A stretch of DNA of 64,000 nucleotides. Origin: Marasmius tenuissimus (taxonomy: Eukaryota > Basidiomycota > Agaricomycetes > Agaricales > Marasmiaceae). A program made the position numbers and the translations under genes. Below are positions 45,635 through 56,611 of this stretch, piece by piece (positions within the stretch are counted from its first letter, which is position 1; each line of letters begins with the position of its first letter). The stretch lies in contig JAQOTA010000069.1 of the NCBI GenBank assembly GCA_029532415.1, forward strand, positions 2,728,001-2,792,000, in the 5' to 3' direction. The notes beneath the pieces are model-generated. The model was given only the letters and a program-made list of their open reading frames with translations. It ran no database searches and was not told where the DNA came from.

Positions 45635-46205
45635 CTAAACTCTAGTACACTGATCAAGCCAATGAAGCAATACCATTGAGACCCTGTATTCACAGAGAAC
45701 CTAGAAACACCACTTACACATACTGAGATATTATCGCCACCACAAGCATCTTCATGAGTAGCTCTGCTACAATTATATCTGATGGCCAAAAAGGGAAATA
45801 AATGGTGATTCGGGTGAATATGAAAGAATCAATCACAGCTTGACGAGGAGAATCTTCACGTAGACTCACTGTTGGCTGTCAAATGAGTTCTTATATCCCG
45901 TAAACAGGACTGGCTCATTGCTACATAAAAATATAGCACTGAGTCGAGTACACGGGTTACCGTTGGTTGACAGTCCGTCTACAACATTACAGTCCTTGTT
46001 GTACACGTTCCCTGGGAGCCGTTCAGTCGAGATTTAGCTAGATACGAGATGACAGGTGGGATAGTCACTTACACCAGCGTGTATTGAAGCCCCCTCCCAG
46101 TCTGATAAGGTTTCCAATACCAAGGTCAGACTCGGGGCAGATTGCCAGAATACGACAGACGAGTAGGAGGGAGATTAGAGGGAGAATTTGTGTCGTTGTA
46201 TGCAT
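45635..46205 (-). CDS. Small secreted cysteine-rich protein (family-2 copy 3)
   Basis: Signal peptide MHTTTQILPLISLLLVCRIL followed by A, then ICPESDLGIGNLIRLGGGF. The intron GTAAGT..CTCCCAG splits the Trp codon. Exon 2 reads WNVYNKDCNVVDGLSTNGNP then CTRLSAIFLCSNEPVLFTGY and KNSFDSQ. Exon 3 is YNCSRATHEDACGGDNISVC before GTAAGT. The last exon TGT ACT AGA GTT TAG (45649-45635) supplies the final Cys. All junctions are in frame. It is the closest relative of the copy at 24.1-24.7 kb in its N-terminus. Confidence 0.82.
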
Positions 46206-46230
46206 CCAAGAGTTGAGGCTGCGGAGAGAG

Positions 46231-46241
46231 GCCTTTTATGC
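46231..46241 (-). promoter_or_regulatory. TATA box of family-2 copy 3
   Basis: GCATAAAAGGC on the minus strand, about 30 bp upstream of the ATG. It matches the GCATATAAGGC element before copy 2 base for base except one. Confidence 0.55.
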
Positions 46242-47492
46242 AATGACAGTAGTTTCTTCAGTGTCGGTATTGTATTTGGTTGGGTGAGGCCCTAGTACGA
46301 TGGGAATGCTGTATTGCTAGGGCATACTTAGTCCAATCAGATAGTCCGCCCTCCGCCACCATCAACAATTTCTGTCAATAGGCAGTGAGTTGCATCATAT
46401 GTGCACGTACAAGATTAACCAGGTTCTCGTATAGCTCCATTGTGAAGACTACTTCAAAAGGGTGTTTCTTTCGAAGCGGTAGTGCTACCCGAGCAGTAAA
46501 GGGGGAATTGATACCGGCATCAAGGGGCACAGATACATTGAATTAGGATATGGATATGATTGATGATTGAGTTTGTTGATACAGACCCACATCTTACAGC
46601 GTTGCCTTATATGGAACTGATTAGAGTAGCTACTTGAGTATTTATCAATATCAATTCACAGATGAAATCCCTATACAAGGTGATCACATGACTATGCTAT
46701 GAATCATAACTCCTGGCAAATCCCAAGAGCCAACTGCATCTGGAAGAGGAAGGACTCGTAGCATTGGTCTGATATCCATGGCGGCCGAGGAACTCAAGCA
46801 ACGGGAGTCGAGTAGCAACAGGGGTATTTGCAGTAGTGTAGATACGTCAATTGGGGTTGGGTATCTGTTGCTTGTGCATTGCACAACAAGAGACTTTACC
46901 TCAGCACTACCAGGAGAAGTTCTCTGCACCCGCTTACTCTGCTCACATCTTTCTGATTGACCTAACTGTGCACCACACATGGGACAAAACTTTTACTTGT
47001 TCAGCTTAGGTGGCAGCAGTATAGACAAACCATAGCTCATAAACACACCTGCAGATGGGGTGTACTGTCAAGAAACCAAGGGGTCCCCAACCGGCTCAAA
47101 GTAATTACTAGTTCTAGGTCTTTCTCCTACAGTAAACTCTTTCTCAGTATCAGCTTCCAAGAACAATTCCAAACACATGATATATGCTGTAGGGAAATAG
47201 ACTGAATCAAAGAGAACCAGTACAAATAATGTTATGACAGACATTCTAGCAAGGAAGATTCAGTCTTGAAGCTAAGTAAGTATGGTAGTTCAAACTTTAC
47301 TGACATATATGTTTTCTAGGTTTTTTCTGTTAGTCTCTGGCCACTGGAAGAAGAGGACTCAGAAGGTTGCAATTTACAATAGAACTGATTGGTGCACCAA
47401 TTATGGGAACACATGGAAGCAGGCACTGGGCAGGCATCTATCTGACCTGTAGTTATTTATCTGTCTTGTTGACATCAGTATAACTGATCTAT
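46242..47492. other. Intergenic, no confident gene
   Basis: Open frames at 46684-46980 (minus) and 46778-46960 (plus) overlap and show no motif. No repeat or RNA gene was identified. Confidence 0.4.
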
Positions 47493-48047
47493 CTAAGCTC
47501 TTGTACACTTGTCAGGGTAATGGGAGCAATGCCAGTGAGAATTGCATCTGAGTTGAGTACAAACAAAATGGGCAACTTACACAAACTGAGATGATATCAT
47601 CATGACAAACATCCCTATTGAAAACTTTGTGACAGTTATATCTAATAGTGAAAAAGGGAGGTGGATGACAGTTTGGGCAACAATTATACCACTGTGGGAA
47701 AGATATATTACTGGACTCACTGTTGACTGTTGAATGAGTTTGTGTATCCCGTGAAGTGAATTGCAATATCACTATGTAAGATTATGTGGGTGGCCTGAAC
47801 ACATGGGTTGCTATTGGCCGTTAAACCATCTACCACATTGCAGTTCTCATTGTATACATTCCCTGGGTGCTGTTGGATTGACATCAAGCAAAATATGTCA
47901 TAGTTACTTACACCAGGCCACACCAAATTCTCCTCTCAAAGCAACATACTCACTGATACCCAGGTCAGAGTCAGTGCAGATGGCTGAAACTTGATGAATA
48001 GGTGCAAGACGAATAGAAAAGAGGAAGACTTGTGTGGCAGTAGCCAT
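47493..48047 (-). CDS. Small secreted cysteine-rich protein (family-2 copy 4)
   Basis: MATATQVFLFSIRLAPIHQV followed by SA (a weaker signal peptide), then ICTDSDLGISEYVALRGEF. The Trp codon is split as in the other copies. Exon 2 reads WNVYNENCNVVDGLTANSNP then CVQATHIILHSDIAIHFTGY and TNSFNSQ. It lacks the middle Cys of the other three (His-Ser in its place). Exon 3 is YNCHKVFNRDVCHDDIISVC. The last exon TGT ACA AGA GCT TAG (47507-47493) gives the terminal Cys. The odd cysteine number and reduced hydrophobicity suggest relaxed constraint or divergence. Confidence 0.78.
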
Positions 48048-48078
48048 TTGAATACCAAGGTTGAAGTTCAGGAAAGAG

Positions 48079-48090
48079 TTTATATACAAC
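48079..48090 (-). promoter_or_regulatory. TATA box of family-2 copy 4
   Basis: TTGTATATAAAC on the minus strand, about 35 bp upstream of the ATG, in the same place as in copies 2 and 3. Confidence 0.5.
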
Positions 48091-49584
48091 ATGCTCCCAT
48101 AAAAGACTTCTCAAAAAAGTGATCCCATCAATTGAGCTATGTTGTCAATGGGTTCTGTTGCAAGGTACACAGAAGCCCAGATTGTCCAACTCAACTCACT
48201 ACCTCTACCAACAGAACCCAATCAAGCTCACTCTCACCTCAACCTACAGATTAGTTTTTGCATTGTTGCAGTGTTGAATCAGATGAAAGGGATGGAAGCA
48301 TAGCAGATACTGCACCATTACAAGTAATTTGGAATGGGGTGGGAAGTGACCATTTCAAAGGAGGAAAGAACATGTACAAAGGGATCAAAAGTGTACAACA
48401 GAACTTGGCAAATGCTGTAGATATAAAGATGGGATTAATTCTGGAACTCCAGCAGATTGTTACCAGTAGTACTAGTAGTATGTACAACAAGAACTTTGGG
48501 AAGGTAAGGTAGTGATGTGATTTGATGTTAGATCTTTACCCTATAGTCCAACCTCTGAGTTCTACTCGGAGTTTGAGGGCAAAAGATTACAAGAGAAACT
48601 CAGAATGCTAGCATGATATACAAGGAGTGGAATTGGTATGCTTGGAAGGGTATCAGATCTATAAGACAGACTGTATGCTCATCTACAGTATTTCACCAGT
48701 CCTATGGACAGTCAAGTTTTCTGGAGGGTTGTGGATCTTGCTGCTCTTTGGATGTTGCTCAAAAGATGAGAAGTATTGATATCTGAAAGGTCGCAACACA
48801 ATTTGTCAATATTGTGGTGTGTTCACTTGTGGTGGGTCTATAAGTGATTTCTGAGTAGACCCTTCAAAATTTGTTTTGGGCAGTATGCATTCACCATGTC
48901 TTACTGCATGTGTTTTAGTATTTTGGATTGAGGATAATGTAGAAATGAACTTCCCTGCCAAAATTCTCCTCAGGGGTTGCTCTCCCCAGTGTGGAATGAG
49001 TTCAACACGGTTACCATGCCAGGGTGAGTGTGTCAATGTCACAGACTGTCACAATTGTCACAGAGGTTACATGTGTGACACTCATTGAGCAATGTTGCCG
49101 TGCCAGCCTCCATGCTCCTCCATGACCTCATCTCTCACTCTAACTCAACCAAGGAGTTATCAAACTGACATCCTGATACACTGCAAGGGGCCAGCATGTC
49201 ATGAATTTCCCTCCTATCTTATCTTTTCTCCTTATCTTATCATTTTCCATCTTATCTATATCTTATCCCTCACATGACTCATATCTTATCATATAGACAC
49301 ATGGTAGATACATGAAGGGACCCACATGCTGTAGACACATGTTGGTCCTGTTTCAGATACCGTTTCACAATGTCATACCTTGATGTCATACCTCACCATA
49401 GACACACGCCGTAGTCCTCTCAGTAGTATATAAGAAGTAGATACTCTGCATGTATTCCCCAGTCTTGAGCTAGTTTATCCCTCACCAGTATAGAGTTCTC
49501 TATTCTTTGCCTCGTTCCCTCTTGTCTGAAAGCTTAGTGTGACGCGTCACCAGGTCAGATCTGGTGATTGCTGACACAGCATGC
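48091..49584. other. Repeat-like intergenic sequence
   Basis: A plus-strand frame at 48258-48512 (GVGSDHFKGGKNMYKGIKSV) may be an exon remnant of unknown origin. From about 49240 to 49584 the sequence looks like LTR or promoter material ('tcttatcttttct' runs, a TATA-like 'agtatataagaag' near 49424). It has no second copy in the window, so no element is called. Confidence 0.35.
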
Positions 49585-49905
49585 TGTTGAATCTATGGAC
49601 TGTAATTAGATCCTGGTATATCCGAAGTCCCAGTTCATACTTCCCGCCATTGTATTATGCGGAACAATGCATTCGCTATTGTTCTATTCTTCATTGTTCA
49701 TTATGCTCATATGTACAATTTCTATTGTCGTCTCTATATGGTAACTCTATTGTATCTTCATGTATATAAGCTCGTAGTTCTCTACCTGAATCTACAGTGT
49801 GCTTGAGCTTCTACATCTCGCCTCTATCTCTCTAAACTCCTCTCTGGTAAGTAGTAGTGTAGCCATGTTGTAGTCCTCTGCACTAGGTGTCATGCCAGCT
49901 CATCA
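49585..49905 (+). repeat. 5' LTR of the Copia element
   Basis: 321 bp, TGTTGA..CATCA. It includes a TATA-like 'tgtatataagctcg' near 49760. It differs from the 3' LTR at 19 positions by hand comparison, all transitions. Confidence 0.9.
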
Positions 49906-50656
49906 GGTTATGGGCCCCGGTTAGCCCGACTACAATGACGAGTGCCTTGATGGCTGCCGTCAGCAACGAGCGCCCCTGGGCTGCTGTCATCGGCTAGCTA
50001 GGCTAGACCTGCATGTTGCCATCGACCTCTTAATTGAGTGCTCGATCTATGGCTGTCATGAACGGCCTCTGTGACTGGGAACCTCTCAGGCCATCCAATC
50101 TGGGACTAGGGATCAAGGGTGAAAGAGATAGTTATTGAGCAAGTACACCCTCAACATAGCACAAGCTAGGCAAGCGGTATGAACGGAATGAACAAGCTGG
50201 GGAACTATCTAAAAGTGACCATGAGTATATATGACAGTCCTATACTGTATACTGATCATGGGAATGAACTGGAAAGGAATAAATGATGTATTGGTGGATC
50301 TAATCAAAGGGGACCATGTACACATCAGTGGGAAATACAGGTGACAATGTATCAAGGAAAGAATGATATGGAACATCATAGAATGAAATGGGGATCATAC
50401 AGTGATGCTGGGACATGTATCTGTGTGAAAGGAAGTGGAAACAAAGGGATGTTGACCAAGGGACCAGGAAAGTGAAGAATAGTGGGTAGATTCGTAACAA
50501 TGGCATTGATGTACATCCTTCGACGACATTGGATCTAAAGGATCCAATGCTCCTCGTTGAGCATAGCGCCTTGATGGCTGCTCCCTGTGTTGATTAGACG
50601 CATGCTGATGCTGTCTTTTCTAGATCCAACACCAAACCTCTCAACCTCTTACTATC

Positions 50657-51795
50657 ATGTTCAATGTTAAGAAATACTTCTCTGGTCACTTTGACAGCAC
50701 CAACTTCAAACAGACCTACTACAGCGAAATGGGAGCTGTGTGCAAGACCCAAGGTCTTTACGGTCATCTCACTGGCCAAGAACCACGTCCCTCCATGCCC
50801 CTTGGCACTGTGACTAGCCCCACAGGGGTTACTCCCGTTACCCGTGCCACTGTCCCTCCTGAGGAGCACGCTGCCTGGGTCAAGGAAAGTCTTGCTTGGG
50901 ACAAGAAAGATCTCCAGCTCATGGGAATCATCCAGATCACCACCACCAAGGAGGTCTTCAATCTGATTAAGGACATGAACACCGGAAAAGCTTGGGAACA
51001 GCTGAACCTCAACTACGGCAAGCCCACTTTGTCTGCCATCTATGGCGACTTCGTTAAACTCGTCTCTTTCAGACTTACCACCTCTCATCCCCAAGCCGGC
51101 ATCGCCAAGTTCAAGTCCTACATTGAACGACTCTCCGAGGTAGGAGTGGTTCTCCCCAAGTTGATCAAATCCCTCTTGCTCATTGCCGCTATTCCTCCTG
51201 AATGGGATGCTGCCTCATCCAAATCCCTTCATGACTATGTTAGGGATCCTGAGGATGAAGATTGCATCACTGTCTTCAAGGTTCATGATGTGATCATGGT
51301 TGAATACAAACACCAGAACCTGCAGCTTGCCAACCACCTCTCCGTGCTGGTAATTGAGAACCATCGTTCGGTCAGCAGCAGCACCCGCAGCAGCAACGTC
51401 AGCAGCGTGGGTATCAGCAGCAGACCAAAACTCGCCCACCACAGGAGCAGCAGCAACGCCAATCTTCGAACCAGAACAAGGGTAAGAAGAAGAAGCAGCA
51501 GCAGTGTGGTACCTGTGGTGGTATCAACCAGCACCAGGGTCCCGGCAACACCGGCAGTAATAACAGCGGTAACAATCGGTCTCATGGTCACTCCCATCTT
51601 GTATCCTACACATCTGTTGTCACTTCCTCTCCTCCTGTCCATCTATACTCCTCGATCACTGACCGCAGGGAACGTATTGCATTGAGCACAGTCAACAACT
51701 CCTTGCCCGCTGAGATTGCCAGTACCCCTCCTAACCATGCTAGAGGATCTCCGCCCCCCAGCACACTTCACTGGTCACTGGGACAAGTCTTGTGA
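50657..51795 (+). pseudogene. Copia gag, frameshifted
   Basis: The frame from MFNVKKYFSGHFDSTNFKQT through FKSYIERLSEVGVVLPKLIK and HDVIMVEYKHQNLQLANHLS is a Copia-type Gag (UBN2/Retrotran_gag-like). Near 51350 the coding frame shifts. The continuing frame is Gln-rich (QQQHPQQQRQQRGYQQQTKT), then basic (KGKKKKQQQ), then CGTCGG, an incomplete zinc knuckle, and LYSSITDRRERIALSTVNNS, ending at a stop at 51795. The Gag assembly domain is present but the nucleic-acid binding end is displaced by the shift. Confidence 0.8.
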
Positions 51796-52008
51796 CAGCA
51801 CCGTCGCTCCCGCTGTCAAGAAGAATCTGGCTGCCATGCAGTCCTTCACTGGCTTCAAGCCATCGAGTCAGTATTTGATGAAGCACATTCACTTGCTGAC
51901 AGGCTTGGTGTCCCTAAGGCGGCGCGGCATCTCAAACCGTTCAAACAGATTGTGACATCCGCCGCCAATCGTTCGCTTCAGGACTGAATCACGCAGCCTT
52001 GTGCATCC

Positions 52009-53775
52009 TTGTCCAAGCGAGTTCTGGAGGACAATTCAGAAGATGAAGGAGCCGGATGTCCTTCTTCTACTTCTTCTAAACGTGCTCGCAGCACTGATCC
52101 TGATGAAGATGTAGAAATGGACTGGGGATCTGACGATGGTATGGATGATATGACTTCTCTGTTCGGTAATGACATTGACAACAATATTGCTGAAGCTGCA
52201 GGAGTAGAGGACATCCCAGATGATGTCTCTCTTGGATTGTTCCATAATTACAGGCAAGTTCCATATCTTGACCTGCTTTCCCAATCTGATGCAACCTTAC
52301 AGCGATGCTCACAACTAGTTGGTATCAGTAGTTTGCGTCGTAGTCGTAGTGATCTGGCATCACTTGTATCATATTGCAATGCTATCTCCACCCACTTCGT
52401 GGGTTGTACTCAGTGCAAGGGAAAGAAAAGTGTGAACAACGCACAGGGTTGGCTCCTTGATTCTGGTGCCTCCTCTCATTTCACGAACGATATGAATGAC
52501 TTCGCTGAATATGAATCGCTTGATGGTCCTATCGTAAATACTGCGAATAAGGGTAACCCTATACAGATCAAGGGTAAAGGCACAGTCTTCATTAAGTATA
52601 ATGTTGAAGGACATGACGGGAAACTTACTGAGCGTGTTTCGCATCTCTATCCTGTCTATTACATACCACAATTGGATATATACTTACTATCCATGGGAGA
52701 GTTCCTTCAAGATGGTCTATCAATTCGTGGAAACGCGAAGAAGTTGGCCTTCTACTCATCACAGCGACGACAGTCGCTTGTTTCTTCCCCTCAAATGCCT
52801 GGTCAAACCATTTATTGGGTACACTCGCGGAAAGTATCTGCTGAGGTTTTAATGGCCAAGTCAGTCGTTTACAATGTCAACTACAATATTGAGCACAGAT
52901 GCTTTGGGTATCCATCGGATAAAGCCCTGAATAAAGCTCGGAAACATATGCAAGGTTTCGCACTTGACCTTAAGATGCCTACTAAGAAGACACCTTTGTG
53001 TCGTGGTTGTGCTGAAGGCAAGATGCATGAGAAATTGTTCCCCAACTCTACAACGAGAGCTTCTAAACTGTTTGAACGCATACATTCGGATCTGAAGTCG
53101 TACCCGGCTGAATCGTATCACCGGTACAAGTACTACATCTCTTTTCTTGATGACTGCACGTCCTATGTTTGGACCTCCAAGCTCAAGACGAAAGACGAGG
53201 CAGTACCCGCTTCGAGGGACTTCCTTACTATGGTCAAGACACAGTTCAATGCTGTTGTCAAGACCTGGATGTCCGATGAAGGGGGAGAGTACAAAAAAGA
53301 TAAGTTTGATGCAGTACTGAAAGAGTATGGGATCCAGAGGGATCAAAGCATACCATACACACCACAACAAAACGGTCATGCTGAACGATTCAACAGAACT
53401 ATTCATGAGAAGGCTGAAGCTCTTTGCTTTGAAGCTTGTATGCCTCAGTCCTGGTGGGAATTTTGCCATGTGCACGCCGTCCACGTCTACAACCGCACTC
53501 CTGTGCAACGATTGAGCTGGCGAACTCCGTCCGAAATGCTTTACGGCAAAGCACCTGATGTTTCACATCTCCGAGTTATGGGTTGTGCAGCCTACGTCTT
53601 CATTCCTGAAGATCATAGGAAGGATAAGCTCGCGCCTCACAGCGAGTTGATGACTTTCATTGGCTACCAAGACGGGATGAAAGGCTTCCTGTTCATGCAA
53701 AGCAATAATTCTGTATTCAAAGGTAGCACTGCACTGTTTGATGAGATGCTATATAATAAGTGTCCTGATGCCTAA
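52009..53775 (+). pseudogene. Copia protease and integrase portion of pol
   Basis: The protease active site LLDSGASSHFT lies at about residues 148-158. A GAG-pre-integrase region has HRCFGYPSDKALNKARK and CRGCAEGKMH (the H..C..C zinc motif). The integrase catalytic core shows HSDLKSYPAES, DDCTSYVWTSKLKTK, WMSDEGGEYKKDKFDAVLKE (the D of SDEGGEY) and TPQQNGHAERFNRT (the Glu). The frame stops at a TAA (53773-53775) where CAA would keep it open, and sense coding continues after it (TRGFTPVGSEPFTLGENPNI). It starts at a conventional Met, but the true polyprotein start is upstream. Confidence 0.88.
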
Positions 53776-55074
53776 ACTCGTGGCTTCACACCTGTTGGTA
53801 GTGAACCATTTACTTTGGGTGAAAATCCCAACATTCCTTCGGAAGATGAAGACTCTGATGACGGTTGGGACGATGCTCCGTCCCCAGATCTCAGACATTG
53901 CTCCGAACCTTCTAAGAGATCAGGACCTCAGGTTGATGAACCTGCAGGTGGCCCTGTGCCAGGGGATGTGCCACTCCCTCAATCTGGTCCTCTGACACCT
54001 CCAGGCGAACCCGCCGTTCCTCCGCCTGCACCTGCAGCAGATGGTCCGCACCAGTCTTCAAGGCAACAGAAGGGTATAATGCAACCTGGTAATATATTTT
54101 GGGGAAAGCGGAACCCAAATAAACCCTCAGAAATTGTTCGTGACTTAGAGAATAAGAATACTTGGAGAAATGTCACTGGAGACAAAGAACCTTCACATCC
54201 AGTTGATTGTCCTAGCTCTTCGCAATTTAGGAAAGGCAAAGGTGGTAAAAAGGGGATTCCTGGTCCACTTCCGCCTCCTCCAGAACCCAGTGGAAGCACT
54301 GAGTCACATGAGGAAGAAAGCGTAGTCGAAAGACTAACCCCAGAAGGGGGAGTAGTATTCATGATTTACCTGCTAAACAATGCCGTTCCAGTTCACAATT
54401 CGCTTCCAACGTCTGATACTCCTGATTTCTCCAACATCAGAGAGTGGACACTCCGCAATATTCTAAAGTTGCCCGTTGAGCAACAGAAGGAATGGAAGAA
54501 CACTTGCCACGAAGAACTTGAGGCACTTTGTAAGCGCAAGGTCTTCAAACTATGTGACTTGCCTAAAGGTCGCAAAGCCATCAGAAATAGATGGGTCTTC
54601 AACGTTAAGTCGAATGGTTGCAAGAAGGCAAGACTCGTTGCCAAAGGTTTCTCTCAGGTCGAGAAGGATTATCTGAAGAAAGTCCTTGAAGGTTTTGGGA
54701 TGCAGAATGCGAAGGGTGCTTCTACGCCCTTACCTGCTGGCTATGTGCCAACTCCCAACAATGGCCCAGTCAATCCTGCCATTTGCTCCAAGTTCCAGTC
54801 TGTGATTGGGTCACTTCTGTACATTATGCTGGGCACATGTCCTGATATTGCATATGCAGTTACAAAGCTTTCCCAGTTCTCTTCTAATCCAATGAAGGAA
54901 CACCTCGATACAGCTCTGTATATCTGCTGCTATCTTGCTGGCACATCAGATTATTCACTTGTCTATGATGGCGACTCTGATGGAGGTCTTCTTGCATTCA
55001 CAGACTTGGATTGGGCTGCCGATCCTATCAAACGCCATTCGATCACTGGCAATCACACACCCAGAAAACTGTAG
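53776..55074 (+). pseudogene. Copia reverse transcriptase remnant, catalytic core deleted
   Basis: A linker rich in Pro and acidic residues leads to EWTLRNILKLPVEQQKEWKN, RKAIRNRWVFNVKSNGCKKA and RLVAKGFSQVE. The next residues are KDYLKKVLEGFGMQNAKGAS, which normally lie some 200 residues later. The segment with the conserved metal-binding YVDD box is absent. The thumb/connection part (LLYIMLGTCPDIAYAVTKLS, HLDTALYICCYLAGTSDYSL) remains. The frame breaks at about 55045 by a small deletion and stops at 55074. The missing core is visible in the other Copia fragment at 62.7-63.2 kb. Confidence 0.88.
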
Positions 55075-55415
55075 CTCTTTCTTCCACTGAGGCTGAGTAT
55101 ATGGCACTGTCAGATTGCAGTCATCAAGCTTCCTGGATAAGATCGCTACTCTCTGAACTTGGAATTGACTTGGGTCCTATTCCAATCTGCAGTGACAATC
55201 AAGGTTCTATCTTCATTGCATCTAATCTGGTTCAAGAACGCCAAACCAAGCACATCGATATTCAATATCATTATATTCGATCATGTGTTGAAGTCGAATT
55301 GTTCTTTATCAAAGGAGTCTATAATCCCACAGACATGTTTACAAAGAATCTCGGTCATGAGAAGTTCTTACGATTCAGAGATCACCTTGGACTTGAATTC
55401 TATTCGTCCACTTGA
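55011..55415 (+). pseudogene. Copia RNase H portion
   Basis: In a different frame from the RT remnant: TQKTVALSSTEAEYMALSDC, ELGIDLGPIPICSDNQGSIF, RQTKHIDIQYHYIRSCVEV and DMFTKNLGHEKFLRFRDHLG. The Glu of STEAEY, the Asp of CSDNQ and the KHIDI box are the RNase H landmarks of Copia elements. It starts in the middle of the domain because of the upstream frameshift. Confidence 0.88.
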
Positions 55416-55509
55416 TTCGCTCAGATGCGCTTTTCAGCTGCACTTTGATACGGTAGGGCACGGCTAGTGTCCTCTCAAGTCACTCTTTTAAGCGAGGGCG
55501 AGGTTCAAA

Positions 55510-55606
55510 GGTCGAGAATCAAGTGTCAAGTGTCAAGGGCCAAAGGTCAAGTGTCGATGGTCGAAGGTCAAGTGTCGAAGGTCAAATGTTGAAGGTCAAG
55601 TGTCAA
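55510..55606. repeat. Degenerate tandem repeat in the Copia 3' region
   Basis: Repeats of about 10 bp close to 'ggtcaagtgtc' (with variants caagtgtcaa, gtcgaaggtc, gttgaaggtc) fill the space between RNase H and the purine tract. This looks like slippage expansion in untranslated sequence. Confidence 0.75.
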
Positions 55607-56026
55607 GGTGGGCTTTCACTGGTGTATTAACCAAGTTGTTAAGCTGAGGAAAGGTTGTATGTACATTGGGCTTATATACTTGGAATCTGTCTAGGTCTGG
55701 AGTCGCTCTGAGTCGCGCTGAGTCATGAGCGTGTGAGTTGTTTGTAGTTGGACTGAGTCATCATGGGAGTGGCTGCGAATATTGTGTGAGTCATTGCGGC
55801 TGTTCATATGTTATGACTCAGGGTGGCATGTGGAAGTGTTTGCTGGGCATGGTCTGGAGCTGTAGTCTGGATGCATAGCTCCACTTGCTTCACAGAGTCG
55901 TCTATAGAGATATTTGAATGGGTGGGAAAGGTGATGAGGAAGGGTGAGTTGGGCAGAGAAGGGCATCTGTGTGGGCGCTTGTTGGTGGGAGTAGGGGTGA
56001 ATCGTAACACATTTAGCGAGGGGGTG

Positions 56027-56347
56027 TGTTGAATCCGTGAACTATAATCAGATCCTGGTATATCCGAAGTCCCGGTTCATACTTCCCACCATTGTATTAT
56101 GCGGAACAATGCATTTGCTATTGTTCTATTCTTCATTGTTCACTATGCTCATATGTACAATTTCTATTATCGTCCTTATATGGTGACTCTATTGTATCTT
56201 CATGTATATAAGCTCGTAGTTCTCTACCTAAATTTACAGTGTGCTTGAGCTTCTACGTCTCGCTTCTATCTCTCTAAACTCCTCTCTGATAAGTAGTAGT
56301 GTAGCCATGTTGTAGTCCTCTGCGCTAGGTGTCATGCCAGCTCATCA
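56027..56347 (+). repeat. 3' LTR of the Copia element
   Basis: 321 bp, same ends as the 5' LTR (TGTTGA..CATCA). It is preceded by the purine-rich tract gcgaggggg. Confidence 0.9.
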
Positions 56348-56611
56348 AAAACAAGCTGTAGCCTCGCCAAGATATCTGCCATTTCCAGCCAACCATTTGC
56401 AATACACGCGCCTTGTCTGAATGGCACGAGAAGAGCTGGAAATGCAGTGTTTGAAGAGTAAAAAATCCATCAGAAGGGTGTATCAACTGTAGCAATGGAA
56501 TCAAGTGTTAGGATCGTGTGGATCAGACAGGGATAAGATGAGATATGGGGTTTTATATGCTGTCGGATAGATGGATAGGAAAGAGATAAGATGAAGGAGT
56601 GTGGGAGCAAC

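Larger units (their letters stand above)
49585..56347 (+). mobile_element. Ty1/Copia LTR retrotransposon, defective
   Basis: It is bounded by two 321-bp LTRs that begin TGTTGA and end CATCA. Inside, in order: gag, protease, integrase, remnant reverse transcriptase, RNase H. This is the Copia order. A purine-rich tract (gcgaggggg) precedes the 3' LTR. The 5-bp flanks (CATGC and AAAAC) do not match, so no target duplication remains. The element is inactive: gag frameshift, stop after integrase, RT core deleted, and frameshift before RNase H. Confidence 0.95.

Noticed and set aside
49240..49584. A separate LTR directly left of the Copia element
   Set aside because: TATA-like and terminal features are suggestive, but no second copy or matching internal region is in the window, so no element is called.
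51283..51642. Leu/Val-rich minus-strand frame resembling a membrane protein
   Set aside because: It is the complement of the Gln/Ser-rich gag repeat region of the Copia element.
55510..55606. Possible CRISPR-like array
   Set aside because: The units are about 10 bp, degenerate and without spacers. It is a simple tandem repeat in a retrotransposon, and the genome is eukaryotic.
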